Source of the DNA: an uncultured Roseibium sp.
GTDB taxonomy: Bacteria; Pseudomonadota; Alphaproteobacteria; Rhizobiales; Stappiaceae
Length of the DNA: 64,000 nucleotides
NCBI RefSeq assembly: GCF_963669205.1
Contig: NZ_OY769915.1
Span: forward strand, 4,190,001 to 4,254,000
Direction: 5' to 3'
Shown here: positions 52,436 through 62,587 of the stretch, piece after piece
Layout of the letters: every line of letters begins with the position of its first letter
Numbering within the stretch: position 1 is the first letter of the stretch
Translations under genes and position numbers: made by a program
Notes under the pieces: model-generated
Seen by the model: only the letters and a program-made list of their open reading frames with translations
The model's database searches: none
Told to the model about the DNA's origin: nothing

Positions 52436-53407
52436 CTACGCAGCCTCCCCTTCCGGTCCTAAGAATGGCTCGACCGCGCCGGTATCTCCGAACAGGCCGA
52501 GACGCTTGATTTCCCATTCAAGGCGGATGCCGCTGTGTTGCAGCACGCGCGCCCTCACGGTCTCACCAAGCAGTTCAAGGTCGTGACCGGTGGCCGATCC
52601 CGTGTTGATCATGAAGTTGCAATGCATTTCCGACATCTGCGCGCCGCCGACGCGAAGCCCCCTGCAGCCCGCCGCATCGACTTCCTTCCAGGCAGACGTT
52701 CCGGGCGGGTTCTTGAATGTCGAGCCGCCGGTCTTTTCCCGGATCGGCTGGGCTTTTTCTCTGTGGTCGACGACATCGGCCATTTCCTGACGAACGGCCG
52801 TCTCATCCCGGGAAACGCCCTCAAAGACGGCCGACGTGAAGATGAGATCCCTCGACGCCGTGGAATGCCGGTAGGCGTAACCCATGTCGGCATTCGAGAG
52901 GACATGCCGGTTGCCGTTGCGGTCGATTGCGGTGAGCTCCACCATCCGGTCACGGGTTTCCGTGCCGTGCGCGCCCGCGTTCATGCGCAGCGCGCCGCCG
53001 AGACCGCCGGGAATACCGGTATAGAAGGCAAAACCACCGAGCCCGGCCTTTGCGGCCGCTTCGGACAGGCGCTTGTCCGGCACCGCGGCCCCGGCCCTCA
53101 GGCGGGTTTCACCAACCTGCTCGATAGCCCCGAAGCCTTTGGCGCTCAACCGGATGACGACGCCCTCCAGGCCGCCGTCGCGAATCAGAAGGTTGGAACC
53201 GAGCCCGACAGGCAGGACCGGAATATCTTTGGGAAGTCCGGCAAGGAAGACGGCAAGATCGTCTTCGTCGGCGGGCTGAAACATAAGCTGGGCCGGGCCG
53301 CCGGTGCGGAACCAGGTCACCGCCGACATGGGCTGGTTGGAGGTGAGTTTGCCGCGCACGCCCTCGCCGAGGCTCGGATGGATCTCCAGAAGATCGGGAA
53401 AACGCAT
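52436..53407 (-). CDS. murB: UDP-N-acetylenolpyruvoylglucosamine reductase
   Basis: MurB reduces UDP-GlcNAc-enolpyruvate to UDP-MurNAc using NADPH and FAD. TWFRTGGPAQLMFQP and LPVGLGSNLLIRDGGLEGVVI form the FAD domain; GIPGGLGGALRMNAGAHG is the conserved loop, and GGSTFKNPPGTSAWKEVDAAG plus the catalytic Ser/Glu region close it. Length 323. It follows murC after nine bases. Confidence 0.96.
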   Translation of the reverse strand: MRFPDLLEIHPSLGEGVRGKLTSNQPMSAVTWFRTGGPAQLMFQPADEDDLAVFLAGLPKDIPVLPVGLGSNLLIRDGGLEGVVIRLSAKGFGAIEQVGETRLRAGAAVPDKRLSEAAAKAGLGGFAFYTGIPGGLGGALRMNAGAHGTETRDRMVELTAIDRNGNRHVLSNADMGYAYRHSTASRDLIFTSAVFEGVSRDETAVRQEMADVVDHREKAQPIREKTGGSTFKNPPGTSAWKEVDAAGCRGLRVGGAQMSEMHCNFMINTGSATGHDLELLGETVRARVLQHSGIRLEWEIKRLGLFGDTGAVEPFLGPEGEAA

Positions 53408-53416
53408 GGAAAACCC

Positions 53417-54817
53417 CTATAGCGCTTCGAGCTGCTTGGGCAGTGCATAGGCCCACTGCGTGATGTTTCCCGCGCCCAGGCAGACAACAAAGTCGCCCGG
53501 CTCAGCAAGTTCCCTAACCGCTTCGGGCAGTTCCTCCGGACCTTCGATCGACCGCACGTTGCGATGGCCGCGGGTTTTCATCCCCGACACCAGGTCGGTA
53601 TGGGAGGCCCCCTCGATGGGTTGCTCTCCGGCTGCGTAAACCGGTGTGATGATCACCGCATCCGCGTCGTTGAAGCAGTTGGAAAAATCATCGAAGAGAC
53701 TTTGCAGCCGGGTGAACCTGTGCGGCTGCATCACCGCGATCACCTTGCCGCTTGTGGATTCCCGCGCAGCATGAAGAACGGCCTTGATTTCGACCGGGTG
53801 ATGTCCGTAGTCATCGAAGATCTGCACACCATTGACCGTACCGGTATGCGTGAAGCGCCGCTTCACGCCGCCGAATTCAGAAATGCCTTTCTTGAGATCC
53901 TCCGGCCCGACTCCCAGCTGCGAGGCAACGGCGATCGCCGCGGTCGCGTTCGAGACATTGTGCAGACCTGGCATCGGCAGGACCAGATCCGTCAGTTCGA
54001 CCACCTCCTCCGTGCGCCGGTCGCGGATCGACACGGAGAATGTCGCCTTGCCGCCATCCATGGAGACGTCCGTGTAACGCACATCGGCCTGCGGGTTGGT
54101 GCCGTAAGTCACCACGCGCCGGTCCTCGATCGTTCCGATCATGGTCTGGACCTCAGGGTGATCGAGGCACATGACGGCAAAACCGTAGAAGGGAACATTC
54201 TCGATGAATTGCCGGAACGCGGCCCTGACGCCATCGAAATCACCGTAGTGGTCGAGATGTTCCGGGTCGATATTGGTTACGATCGCAATGTCTGCGGGCA
54301 GCTTCACGAATGTGCCGTCGCTCTCGTCGGCTTCGACAACCATCCAGTCGCCTGCCCCCATGCGGGCGTTCGTCCCGTAGGCGTTGATGATGCCGCCGTT
54401 GATCACGGTCGGGTCGAAATTGCCCGCATCGAGCAGCGCCGCGACCATGGACGTGGTCGTCGTCTTTCCGTGCGTGCCTCCGACCGCAATGGCCTGTTTG
54501 AAGCGCATCAGTTCGGCCAGCATCTCGGCGCGCCGCACCACGGGAATGAGTTTTTCGCGCGCGGCGATCAGCTCGGGATTGTCCTTCTTGATCGCCGAGG
54601 AAACCACGAGGACTTCAGCATCGCCGATGTTCTCGGCGCGGTGCCCGACCTCGACCGGTATGCCGTGGGAGCGCAGACGCTGGACATTGGCGTTTTCCGC
54701 CATGTCAGACCCCTGCACCTGGTATCCGAGGGTCTTCAGCACCTCGGCAATGCCGCTCATGCCAATGCCACCGATCCCGACAAAGTGGACCGGTCCGATA
54801 TCGTGCGGCATCTTCAT
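53417..54817 (-). CDS. murC: UDP-N-acetylmuramate--L-alanine ligase
   Basis: MurC adds L-Ala to UDP-MurNAc. VHFVGIGGIGMSGIAEVLKTLGYQVQGSD is the Rossmann opening, AVGGTHGKTTTTSMVAAL the P-loop, and DDYGHHPVEIKAVL and QPHRFTRLQSLFDDF the C-terminal motifs. Length 466. Its ATG overlaps the murG stop by four bases, so the two are translationally coupled. Confidence 0.97.
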   Translation of the reverse strand: MKMPHDIGPVHFVGIGGIGMSGIAEVLKTLGYQVQGSDMAENANVQRLRSHGIPVEVGHRAENIGDAEVLVVSSAIKKDNPELIAAREKLIPVVRRAEMLAELMRFKQAIAVGGTHGKTTTTSMVAALLDAGNFDPTVINGGIINAYGTNARMGAGDWMVVEADESDGTFVKLPADIAIVTNIDPEHLDHYGDFDGVRAAFRQFIENVPFYGFAVMCLDHPEVQTMIGTIEDRRVVTYGTNPQADVRYTDVSMDGGKATFSVSIRDRRTEEVVELTDLVLPMPGLHNVSNATAAIAVASQLGVGPEDLKKGISEFGGVKRRFTHTGTVNGVQIFDDYGHHPVEIKAVLHAARESTSGKVIAVMQPHRFTRLQSLFDDFSNCFNDADAVIITPVYAAGEQPIEGASHTDLVSGMKTRGHRNVRSIEGPEELPEAVRELAEPGDFVVCLGAGNITQWAYALPKQLEAL

Positions 54818-55920
54818 GGCCGTTCTCCTTTGTTTGCAGCCACCCGTTCAACCAGATCAGCCAGACGGCTGACCGCATCGGGTTTCGCGACCTTGAGCGC
54901 GTTCGCGGCCGCTTCGATGAGCAGGTCCGGCGCGTGCATGAGTTTGGTGAGTTCCTCGGCGAGCCTTTCCGGCCTCAGCTCGGACTGGCGGATCGGCCAG
55001 GCACCGCCGGCCTGTTCCAGCACCTTGGCATTCGCGGCCTGATCCTGGTCGATGGCACCGGGCAGAGGCACGAGGATCGACGGCCGGCCGAGCACACTGA
55101 GTTCGCTGACCGATGACGCTCCCGACCTGCACAGGACAAGATGAGAATCTGCAATGCGTTTCGGCATATCCTGAAAAAACGCGGCGCATTCGGCCTTGAT
55201 CCCGAGCGTTCCGTAGACCTTCTGCACCCGATCCATGTCTTCGGGCCTGCATTGCTGCACGATGGACAGCCTGTTTCTGAGCTCTTCGGGCAGCTGCTCG
55301 ACGGCAGGTGGCAGAAGATCGGAGAAAAAACGCGCGCCCTGCGACCCGCCAAAGACCAGCAGTTTGAATTCTCCACCGGCAGCGGGACCGGAATAGGGTT
55401 GCTGTGCAGCCTCCAGCACGGCATCTCGAACCGGGTTGCCGGTCTCGACCTGCTTTGCGGCAAGATCGCCCGGCAAATCCTCCAGCGGCACGCTCGTCGC
55501 GATCGCGGTGACACCCCTGGCCAGCATCTTGTTGGCGCGACCCATGACACCATTGGCCTCATGCAGGATTGACGGCGTTCCCGTCAGGCGGGCTGCGTAC
55601 ATCGGCGGAAAGGTCGGATATCCGCCGAACCCGGCGACCACATCCGGTTTGAGCTGCTTGATGACGGAGCGCGCCTGGAGCGTGCCCAGAAGCAGGCTGA
55701 GCCCGGTTTTCGCAAGCGCGACCGGGTTTCGGCCCCGGATGGTCTCCGAGGCAATGATGTGAACCGCGCGCGCCGGAAACGCCGTGCCGTATTTGTCGGC
55801 GCGCTCGTCGGTCGCCAGTTCAACCGCCCAGCCGCGCCTTTCAAGCTCGGAGGCGAGAGCCTGCGCCGGAAACAGGTGGCCGCCCGTACCACCGGCGGTA
55901 AGAAGGACTGTTTTGCTCAT
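54814..55920 (-). CDS. murG: Lipid II synthase MurG
   Basis: MurG transfers GlcNAc to lipid I at the inner face of the membrane. LTAGGTGGHLFPAQALASEL is the GT28 opening, GFGGYPTFPPMYAARLTGTPSILHEANGVMGRANK binds the lipid side, and VFGGSQGARFF plus CRSGASSVSELSVLGRPSILVPLPGAIDQDQ bind UDP-GlcNAc. Length 368. It lies 18 bases after ftsW. Confidence 0.97.
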   Translation of the reverse strand: MSKTVLLTAGGTGGHLFPAQALASELERRGWAVELATDERADKYGTAFPARAVHIIASETIRGRNPVALAKTGLSLLLGTLQARSVIKQLKPDVVAGFGGYPTFPPMYAARLTGTPSILHEANGVMGRANKMLARGVTAIATSVPLEDLPGDLAAKQVETGNPVRDAVLEAAQQPYSGPAAGGEFKLLVFGGSQGARFFSDLLPPAVEQLPEELRNRLSIVQQCRPEDMDRVQKVYGTLGIKAECAAFFQDMPKRIADSHLVLCRSGASSVSELSVLGRPSILVPLPGAIDQDQAANAKVLEQAGGAWPIRQSELRPERLAEELTKLMHAPDLLIEAAANALKVAKPDAVSRLADLVERVAANKGERP

Positions 55921-55938
55921 GTCACGTGGCTACTTGGG

Positions 55939-57096
55939 TTACATCAACGACGAAGGCGAAAGCCGGCTGACAGTTACGACTTCGGAACGCGATGGCCGGG
56001 GTCTCCTGCGCGTCAGTGCAAGAATGGCGCCCGCCGTCATCGCCGAAGACAGCAACGACGAACCGCCGTAGGAAATGAAGGGCAGCGTCATGCCCTTGGA
56101 CGGCATGAGGTGCAGGTTCACTGCCAGATTGATCGTCGCCTGCAGACCGAAGAGCACGACAAGACCGGCGGTCGCAAGTCGGCTGAAAGCGTCCTGGTCC
56201 CGGCTTGCGTGGCTCAATCCCCGCAGCACCACGAACGCGAACACGGCAACCACGAGCAGACAGACGATCACGCCGAACTCCTCGCCGACAACGGCGAAGA
56301 TGAAGTCCGTATGGCTGTCGGGAAGAATGCGTTTGACGGTGCCTTCACCCGGCCCGCGCCCGAACCAACCGCCTGCAAGAAACGAATCCATCGCCGTGTC
56401 GACCTGGAAGGTGTCTCCGGAGCTTGGATCCAGGAACCTGTCGACGCGATTTGTCACGTGCGGCAGGAACGCATAGGCCGCAAGCAGGCCGAGCACGCCG
56501 ATCAGGCCAAGTGCTACGATGATCAGCCAGGAAATCCCGTTCAGGAAGAACAGCCCGGCCCAGACCAGTCCGAGCAGCATGGTCTGACCGAAGTCAGGCT
56601 GGGCAATCAGCAATGCCGCGCAAACGGCAAACAGAACGAAGGCGAACAGCACGCCGGGAACCTCGCGCCGGCGCCCGCTCTCGGACAGCAGAAACGCAAT
56701 CAGGACGACGAAGGCGGGTTTGAGAAACTCCGACGGCTGCAGCGAAAAGCCCGCGATATAGATCCAGCGACGCGCACCCTTGGCTTCAAACCCGAGGAAC
56801 AGCGTCGCAATCAGAAGAACAAGCGACACGACGAACAGGATCAGCGCGGCCCGCCTGACAACGCGGGGCGGCATGAGCGACCCGGCGAGCATGATCGCAA
56901 CCGCCGGAATGAGAAACAGCGCCTGCCGCTTGACGAAATAGAGGGTGTCGATCCCGAGCCGTTCGGCAACCGGAGGACTGGCCGCAAAGGACAAAACCAC
57001 ACCACCCACCATCAGCAGGCCGAAGGCGGCAAGAAGATAATGATCGACGGTCCAGAGCCATTCGGCGAATTTGCTGCGATCCGCGCGAGATACCAT
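55939..57096 (-). CDS. ftsW: Lipid II glycosyltransferase FtsW (SEDS family)
   Basis: FtsW polymerises septal glycan together with FtsI. Ten hydrophobic helices are visible; SEDS hallmarks are AFVVLIAFLLSESG after LQPSEFLKP, LGLVWAGLFFLNGISWLI, and LHLMPSKGMTLPFISYGGSSLLSS. Length 385. Its ATG overlaps the murD stop by one base. Confidence 0.97.
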   Translation of the reverse strand: MVSRADRSKFAEWLWTVDHYLLAAFGLLMVGGVVLSFAASPPVAERLGIDTLYFVKRQALFLIPAVAIMLAGSLMPPRVVRRAALILFVVSLVLLIATLFLGFEAKGARRWIYIAGFSLQPSEFLKPAFVVLIAFLLSESGRRREVPGVLFAFVLFAVCAALLIAQPDFGQTMLLGLVWAGLFFLNGISWLIIVALGLIGVLGLLAAYAFLPHVTNRVDRFLDPSSGDTFQVDTAMDSFLAGGWFGRGPGEGTVKRILPDSHTDFIFAVVGEEFGVIVCLLVVAVFAFVVLRGLSHASRDQDAFSRLATAGLVVLFGLQATINLAVNLHLMPSKGMTLPFISYGGSSLLSSAMTAGAILALTRRRPRPSRSEVVTVSRLSPSSLM

Positions 57097-58496
57097 TATG
57101 CGACCTCCTGCGAGTTTCCAGCGCCCTGCAGGGCACGCACCGCGTCCACGAAGGCAGCGCCGCGCAGTTCAAAATTCGGATATTGATCGAAACTCGCACA
57201 CGCAGGAGAAAGGAGAATTGCAATTTCCTCCGCTCCGTCCTCCGCTGCCTCGCTCGCTGCGTCGACAACGGCCTCCGGCAATGTTCCGCTGATCCGGAAC
57301 GGCACCCTGCCCTCCAGAACCTTGGCGAAGTCTTCAGCCGCTTCCCCGATGAGGAACGTTTTGGCGATCCTCGGAAAATACTCGTCCAGGGAGGAGATCC
57401 CGCCTTCCTTGGCGCGTCCCCCCGCGATCCAGTAGATCCTCTCGAAGCTTGAAAGCGCCCGGGCCGCGGCGTCTGCGTTGGTCGCCTTGGAATCGTTGAC
57501 GAACAGCACCCGCCCACGTTTTGCGACGATCTCCATGCGATGATGCAGACCCGGGAAGGTGGTGAGAGCGGCGGCGATTTTTTCGGACGGCTGCTCCAGG
57601 GCGCGCAGGGCCGCAAATGAGGCTGCGGCGTTCTGGCCGTTGTGATCTCCGCGCAGGCTGTCAACCCCGCCAAGCAGGGCAACCTGGCGCTGCGTTCCGC
57701 TGTGAGCTTCGATCAGGAACCCGTGCGACGCGTAGATCCCTTCCGTCAGCTCCCGCTCCCCGGCGATCCTGCACACCGGCTTGTGTGCGAGCTCGAGCCG
57801 GTCCGCGATCTGGGAAGACAGGCGATCGTCGACACCGATGATCGCCAGCTTGGACCCGGCCACGAGCCTTTCCTTGATCGCAGAGTAGTTTTCCATGGTG
57901 CCGTGCCGGTCGAGATGGTCCGGAGACAGGTTCATGTGCACGCCGATGCTCGGATCAAGCGTCGGCGACAGATCGATCTGGTAGGACGAGCACTCGATGA
58001 CATAGTGGCGCCCGGGAACCGGTGGTTGCAGTTCGAGGACCGGCGTTCCGATGTTTCCGCCCACCTGAACATCAAGCCCGAGTTCCTTGAGCAGATGCGC
58101 GATAAGCGCGGTGGTTGTCGACTTGCCGTTCGTTCCGGTGATCGCGATGAAGGGAGCGGAAAGGCATTGTTTGCGCCGCTCCCGGCAGAACAGTTCCACG
58201 TCTCCGATGATCTCGGCACCGGCCTCGCGTGCGAGATCGACTGTCCAGTGCGGCACCGGATGCGTGAGCGGCACGCCGGGCGACAGCACCAGCGCGGCGA
58301 TGCCGTCCCAGTCAAGCGCGCGCAGATCCTGTGTTGCAAGACCCGCTTCAGCCGCCTGTTGAACGCGCGCCTCGTTGTCATCGTGACACACGACCTCCGC
58401 CCCGCCGGCCTTCAGGGCACGCGCGGTAGCGAGGCCGGACCCGCCAAGTCCGAACAGCGCGACCTTCCTTCCTTGAAATGTCGTGACGGGGATCAT
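57096..58496 (-). CDS. murD: UDP-N-acetylmuramoyl-L-alanine--D-glutamate ligase
   Basis: MurD adds D-Glu to the stem. GRKVALFGLGGSGLATARAL is the nucleotide-sugar fold, AITGTNGKSTTTALIAHLL the P-loop, LSPDHLDRHGTMENY and VNDSKATNADAAARAL the catalytic motifs. I start at MIPVTTFQGRK (58496; GAGG within the mraY end), giving 466 residues; the longer frame overlaps mraY. Confidence 0.96.
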   Translation of the reverse strand: MIPVTTFQGRKVALFGLGGSGLATARALKAGGAEVVCHDDNEARVQQAAEAGLATQDLRALDWDGIAALVLSPGVPLTHPVPHWTVDLAREAGAEIIGDVELFCRERRKQCLSAPFIAITGTNGKSTTTALIAHLLKELGLDVQVGGNIGTPVLELQPPVPGRHYVIECSSYQIDLSPTLDPSIGVHMNLSPDHLDRHGTMENYSAIKERLVAGSKLAIIGVDDRLSSQIADRLELAHKPVCRIAGERELTEGIYASHGFLIEAHSGTQRQVALLGGVDSLRGDHNGQNAAASFAALRALEQPSEKIAAALTTFPGLHHRMEIVAKRGRVLFVNDSKATNADAAARALSSFERIYWIAGGRAKEGGISSLDEYFPRIAKTFLIGEAAEDFAKVLEGRVPFRISGTLPEAVVDAASEAAEDGAEEIAILLSPACASFDQYPNFELRGAAFVDAVRALQGAGNSQEVA

Positions 58497-58501
58497 GCGG
58501 C

Positions 58502-59587
58502 CTACCTCAGCTTCAGCGTGGCGAGACCGAGCAGGGCAAGGACGACCGCAATGATCCAGAACCGGATCACAACCTGGCTTTCCGTCCATCCCATCATCTC
58601 GAAATGGTGATGGATCGGAGCCATGCGGAACACCCGTTTGCCCGTCAGTTTGAAGGAAAACACCTGTACGATCACCGAAACGGCCTCAAGAACAAAGAGG
58701 CCGCCGATGATCGCAAGGACGATTTCGTGTTTGGTGGCAACGGCGATCGCACCGATCATGCCGCCGAGCGCCAGCGACCCGGTGTCACCCATGAAAATCG
58801 CCGCAGGCGGCGCATTGAACCAGAGGAAGCCCAACCCCGCACCGATCACCGCGCCGCAGATGACGGCGAGTTCGCCGGTTCCCGAGACATGGTGGATCTG
58901 CAGGTAGTTCGCGAAAACCGCGTTGCCTGACAGATAGGCGATCAGCCCGAACGACGCACAGGCGATCATGACCGGAACGATCGCAAGACCGTCGAGACCG
59001 TCGGTCAGGTTGACCGCGTTCCCGGCCCCGACCATGACAAAGGCGGCAAAGGGGATGAATATCAGTCCGAGATTGAGCGTGAAGTCCTTCAGGAACGGGA
59101 AGGTGATCGCCTTGGAATACTCGGACGTGTCGAGGATCGTCACGGCATAGGCCGCGAGTGCCGCAATCAGGAATTCGAGCGCAAGGCGCGCCTTGCCGCC
59201 AAAGCCGGTATGGGAGGATTTCGTGACTTTCAGGTAGTCGTCGTAGAAGCCGATCCCGCCGAAACCGAGGGTGACGCCGATCACGACCCAGACATAGGGA
59301 TTGGACAGGTCCGACCACAGCAGCGCCGCGACCATCGCGCCCGACATGATCATCAGTCCGCCCATGGTGGGCGTTCCCTGCTTCGTGAGAAGATGGCTCT
59401 CGGGTCCATCGGCCCGGATCGGCTGGCCGTGGCCCTGACGGATACGCAGACTGGAGATTATCTTCGGCCCGAACAGGAAAACAAAAAACAGCGCGGTCAT
59501 TATCGCGCCGCCCGTTCGGAACGTGATGTATCTGAACACGTTCAACGCCGAAATCTGATCCGCAAACTGCCCCAAAAAATAAAACAT
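58502..59587 (-). CDS. mraY: Phospho-N-acetylmuramoyl-pentapeptide transferase
   Basis: MraY links the precursor to undecaprenyl phosphate, forming lipid I. Ten membrane helices are present. Catalytic motifs are TMGGLMIMSG, GFYDDYLKV (adjacent Asp pair), NAVNLTDGLDGLAIV and the MAPIHHHFEMMGW loop. Length 361. It lies five bases before murD and ten after murF. Confidence 0.97.
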   Translation of the reverse strand: MFYFLGQFADQISALNVFRYITFRTGGAIMTALFFVFLFGPKIISSLRIRQGHGQPIRADGPESHLLTKQGTPTMGGLMIMSGAMVAALLWSDLSNPYVWVVIGVTLGFGGIGFYDDYLKVTKSSHTGFGGKARLALEFLIAALAAYAVTILDTSEYSKAITFPFLKDFTLNLGLIFIPFAAFVMVGAGNAVNLTDGLDGLAIVPVMIACASFGLIAYLSGNAVFANYLQIHHVSGTGELAVICGAVIGAGLGFLWFNAPPAAIFMGDTGSLALGGMIGAIAVATKHEIVLAIIGGLFVLEAVSVIVQVFSFKLTGKRVFRMAPIHHHFEMMGWTESQVVIRFWIIAVVLALLGLATLKLR

Positions 59588-59597
59588 CAGCTATCCC

Positions 59598-61028
59598 TTA
59601 TGCCGCCGCGGTGTCGTCCGCTGGCGGGTATTCCTTCTTAAGGGCCTCGACAATCGGGCCCATGCGGGTCCCGAGTGATCCCTTGACCATAACGACATCG
59701 CCGGGCCGGACGTCCCTCAAAATGACGTCTTCCAGATCTTTTGCATCCTCGCTGTAGTGAGACCGCAGCTGTTGCGGCAACCGCTCCCAGAGCGCGTGCA
59801 TATGCGGACCTGCGCAGTAGACCGCGTCGATCTGCGCCTCGGTTATCGGTTCCAGCAACTCGGCATGCAGCCGGTCCGCCTCCGGCCCCAGTTCGCGCAT
59901 GTCGCCGATCACCGCAATCCGGCGGCCGGGGCGCGTGACCGGTGTCTCGCCAATCACCGAAATGGCCGCCCGCATGGAGGCGGGATTGGCGTTGTAGCTC
60001 TCATCCACGAGGTCGAATTCGCCACCCGGCGCCACGAGGCGGCTGACTTCGCCGCGCCCCCTTGGCGGTTTCATGCTGTCGAGGGCAAGCCCGGCCCGCG
60101 CAAGGTCCGCGCCGACGTCGTGAACCGCTGTCAGGACCGCCAGGCTGTTTTTCACGACATGTTTGCCGGGCGCGCCGACCTTGTAGGTGATCTCGGTGCC
60201 AAGTATCGAGGCATCCACGCTCGATCCGCCCGCATAGCTGACGACATTCTCCACGTGACTGTCTGCGCTCGGGTCCAGCCCGAATGTCTGAACTCTCGGG
60301 ACGCCGGCGGTGGTCGCGAGAAAGCGCAGGAGATCGTACTGGCGATTGTCCTTGTTGAGGATCGCCACGCCATCCGGTTCCAGTCCCTCGAAGATTTCGG
60401 CCTTGGCCTGCGCGATCTTTTCAACCGAATCGAAGAATTCCAGATGAACCGGCTGAACCGTCGTGATGATCGCCACATGCGGCCGGACCATCCTGACCAG
60501 CGGCGTGATCTCACCGTGGTGGTTCATGCCGATTTCAAAGACACCGTATTCGGTGTCGGCCGGCATGCGCGCAAGCGTCAGGGGCACGCCCCAGTGGTTG
60601 TTGAAAGACGCGACGGACGCATGCACCTTGCCGGACTGCTCCAGCGTCAGCCGGAGCGCTTCCTTGGTGCCGGTCTTGCCGACGGAACCGGTGACCGCGA
60701 TGATCCGGGCGCTTGTACGTGCACGCGATGCAATCCCGATCCGGCACATCGCCTCCAGCGGATCGCCGACGACCACGTAGCGCCCATCCTCGGGCAAGTC
60801 CGGAAGTTTGCTGTCTGCAACGACCGCAACGCTGGCACCTGCGTCCAGCGCTGCTGCAACGTAGTCGTGCCCGTCGAAGCGGTCTCCCTTGATGGCAATG
60901 AACGCATCGCCCGGTTCCAGCGACCGGCTGTCGATCGAGATCCCCATAATCTCCGCATCGGCCTCACCCTCGACACGGCCACCAGCAGCCTCGGCAAATG
61001 CATCCAGTTTCCAGAGAGGGTCGCTCAT
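59598..61028 (-). CDS. murF: UDP-MurNAc-tripeptide--D-Ala-D-Ala ligase
   Basis: MurF adds the D-Ala-D-Ala dipeptide made by Ddl. AVTGSVGKTGTKEALRLTLEQSG is the P-loop, FNNHWGVPLTLARM the conserved Mur ligase motif, and DESYNANPASMRAAI the C-terminal one. I start at MSDPLWKLDAFAEAAGG (61028) with AAGGAG upstream (476 aa). Its ATG overlaps the murE stop by four bases. Confidence 0.97.
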   Translation of the reverse strand: MSDPLWKLDAFAEAAGGRVEGEADAEIMGISIDSRSLEPGDAFIAIKGDRFDGHDYVAAALDAGASVAVVADSKLPDLPEDGRYVVVGDPLEAMCRIGIASRARTSARIIAVTGSVGKTGTKEALRLTLEQSGKVHASVASFNNHWGVPLTLARMPADTEYGVFEIGMNHHGEITPLVRMVRPHVAIITTVQPVHLEFFDSVEKIAQAKAEIFEGLEPDGVAILNKDNRQYDLLRFLATTAGVPRVQTFGLDPSADSHVENVVSYAGGSSVDASILGTEITYKVGAPGKHVVKNSLAVLTAVHDVGADLARAGLALDSMKPPRGRGEVSRLVAPGGEFDLVDESYNANPASMRAAISVIGETPVTRPGRRIAVIGDMRELGPEADRLHAELLEPITEAQIDAVYCAGPHMHALWERLPQQLRSHYSEDAKDLEDVILRDVRPGDVVMVKGSLGTRMGPIVEALKKEYPPADDTAAA

Positions 61029-62494
61029 GGTGCTCCTTGAAGGCTTATCGCACGCTGCACGGCGTCGTGATCGGAAAAGGGAATCACTGTGTCGCCAACA
61101 ATCTGGCCGGTTTCGTGGCCCTTTCCGGCAACACACAGGATATCGCCGGCTTGAAGCCCGCGAACGCCTTCGGCAATCGCTTCCATCCGGTCGCCGATCT
61201 CCAGCGCATCCGGCGCACCCGACATGACCGCCTCGCGAATGGATGCCGGATCCTCTGATCGCGGGTTGTCATCCGTTACAATGACCAGATCCGAGTGTCG
61301 TGCAGCCGCCTCGCCCATGAGCTTGCGCTTGCCGGGATCCCGGTCCCCTCCGGCACCGATGACGACGGCCAGTTTTCCGGTCGCGATCGGCCGGAGCGCA
61401 GCAAGGGCATTGTCGAGCGCGTCCGGCTTGTGGGCATAATCGACGAAAACAAGTCCGCCGGCCGCTGTCCTGCCAGCCAGTTCCAGGCGCCCCGGAGCGC
61501 CTTTGAGATTTTCAAGGGACCGCAGCACCAGACCCATGTCCGTGCCCGCGGCAATCGCAAGTCCGGCCGCGATCAGGGCATTGGAAACCTGGAAACGCCC
61601 GATCAGGGGCAGCGTGACCCTGTATTCCCCGCGATCCGTCTGCAGCGCGAGTTCCTGACCCGCGCCTTCGGTTCTGAGACCGGTCAATTTCAGGTCGCGC
61701 CCCGTTTCACCGACCTCGAAAACCGTTAATCCGCGTTGTCCGGCAACCTCCAGAACCCGGTCTGAATATTTTTCGCCCGGATCGACAACGACCGTTCCGC
61801 CGGCAGGCAGCAGATCTGCAAAGAGACGGAGCTTGGCGCGCAGATAGTCCTCGATGCTCGGATGGTAGTCCATGTGATCCCGGCCGAGATTGGTAAAGGC
61901 GGCAGCCGTCAGGCGCACACCGTCCAGTCTGTACTGATCCAGTCCGTGGGACGAGGCTTCCAGGGCTGCATGGTTGATCCCCTCCGCTTCCAGCTCGCTC
62001 AGTTCCCGGTGGAGCGCAACGGGATCTGGCGTGGTCAGGCCGCCGTAGGTCGAACCGTCGGCCTTGACGATACCGAGTGTTCCAAGGCTGGCCGCCGGAT
62101 GGCCTGCCGCCTGAAAGATCTGCCGCACGAAATGCGCAACCGAGGTTTTGCCCGCAGTCCCTGTAACCGCGACGATCACATCCGGCTGCCTGCCGTAAAA
62201 CTTGGCCGCAAGACGGGCGAAGACCCTGCGGGGTTCGTCGACCGCGATGACGGCAATTTCATCAGGAAGCAGTGCCTTGAGGGCGTCCTCTGCGTCACTG
62301 GCGCACAGGATCGCGACTGCGCCGGCTTGAACCGCATTCGGGACGAAGCGGGTGCCGTCGACCGTCGTGCCCCTGAACGCGGCAAACAGGTATCCGGGCC
62401 GCGCAGACCTGCTGTCAGCCGTCAGTCCCGTTATTTCAAGACCTTTTGCCTGAACCGGCAAGGGAATGCCGTCGGCCAGATATTCAAGATCCAT
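61025..62494 (-). CDS. murE: UDP-MurNAc-L-Ala-D-Glu--meso-DAP ligase
   Basis: MurE adds the third stem residue. VAVTGTAGKTSVAHFVRQIF is the P-loop, and VTDDNPRSEDPASI contains the D-N-P-R motif that marks meso-diaminopimelate specificity. I start at MDLEYLADGIPLP (62494), giving 489 residues; the frame upstream is open but fits neither family length nor a ribosome site. It is 93 bases after ftsI. Confidence 0.96.
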   Translation of the reverse strand: MDLEYLADGIPLPVQAKGLEITGLTADSRSARPGYLFAAFRGTTVDGTRFVPNAVQAGAVAILCASDAEDALKALLPDEIAVIAVDEPRRVFARLAAKFYGRQPDVIVAVTGTAGKTSVAHFVRQIFQAAGHPAASLGTLGIVKADGSTYGGLTTPDPVALHRELSELEAEGINHAALEASSHGLDQYRLDGVRLTAAAFTNLGRDHMDYHPSIEDYLRAKLRLFADLLPAGGTVVVDPGEKYSDRVLEVAGQRGLTVFEVGETGRDLKLTGLRTEGAGQELALQTDRGEYRVTLPLIGRFQVSNALIAAGLAIAAGTDMGLVLRSLENLKGAPGRLELAGRTAAGGLVFVDYAHKPDALDNALAALRPIATGKLAVVIGAGGDRDPGKRKLMGEAAARHSDLVIVTDDNPRSEDPASIREAVMSGAPDALEIGDRMEAIAEGVRGLQAGDILCVAGKGHETGQIVGDTVIPFSDHDAVQRAISLQGAP

Positions 62495-62587
62495 TGCGCC
62501 TGATCGTTCGGTTTGTGCGTCGTCCTTGACAGCCCTGGCACCGGAAAACGGCTGCGACCCCGCCGGCACCTGGCTGTCTATGTCTCC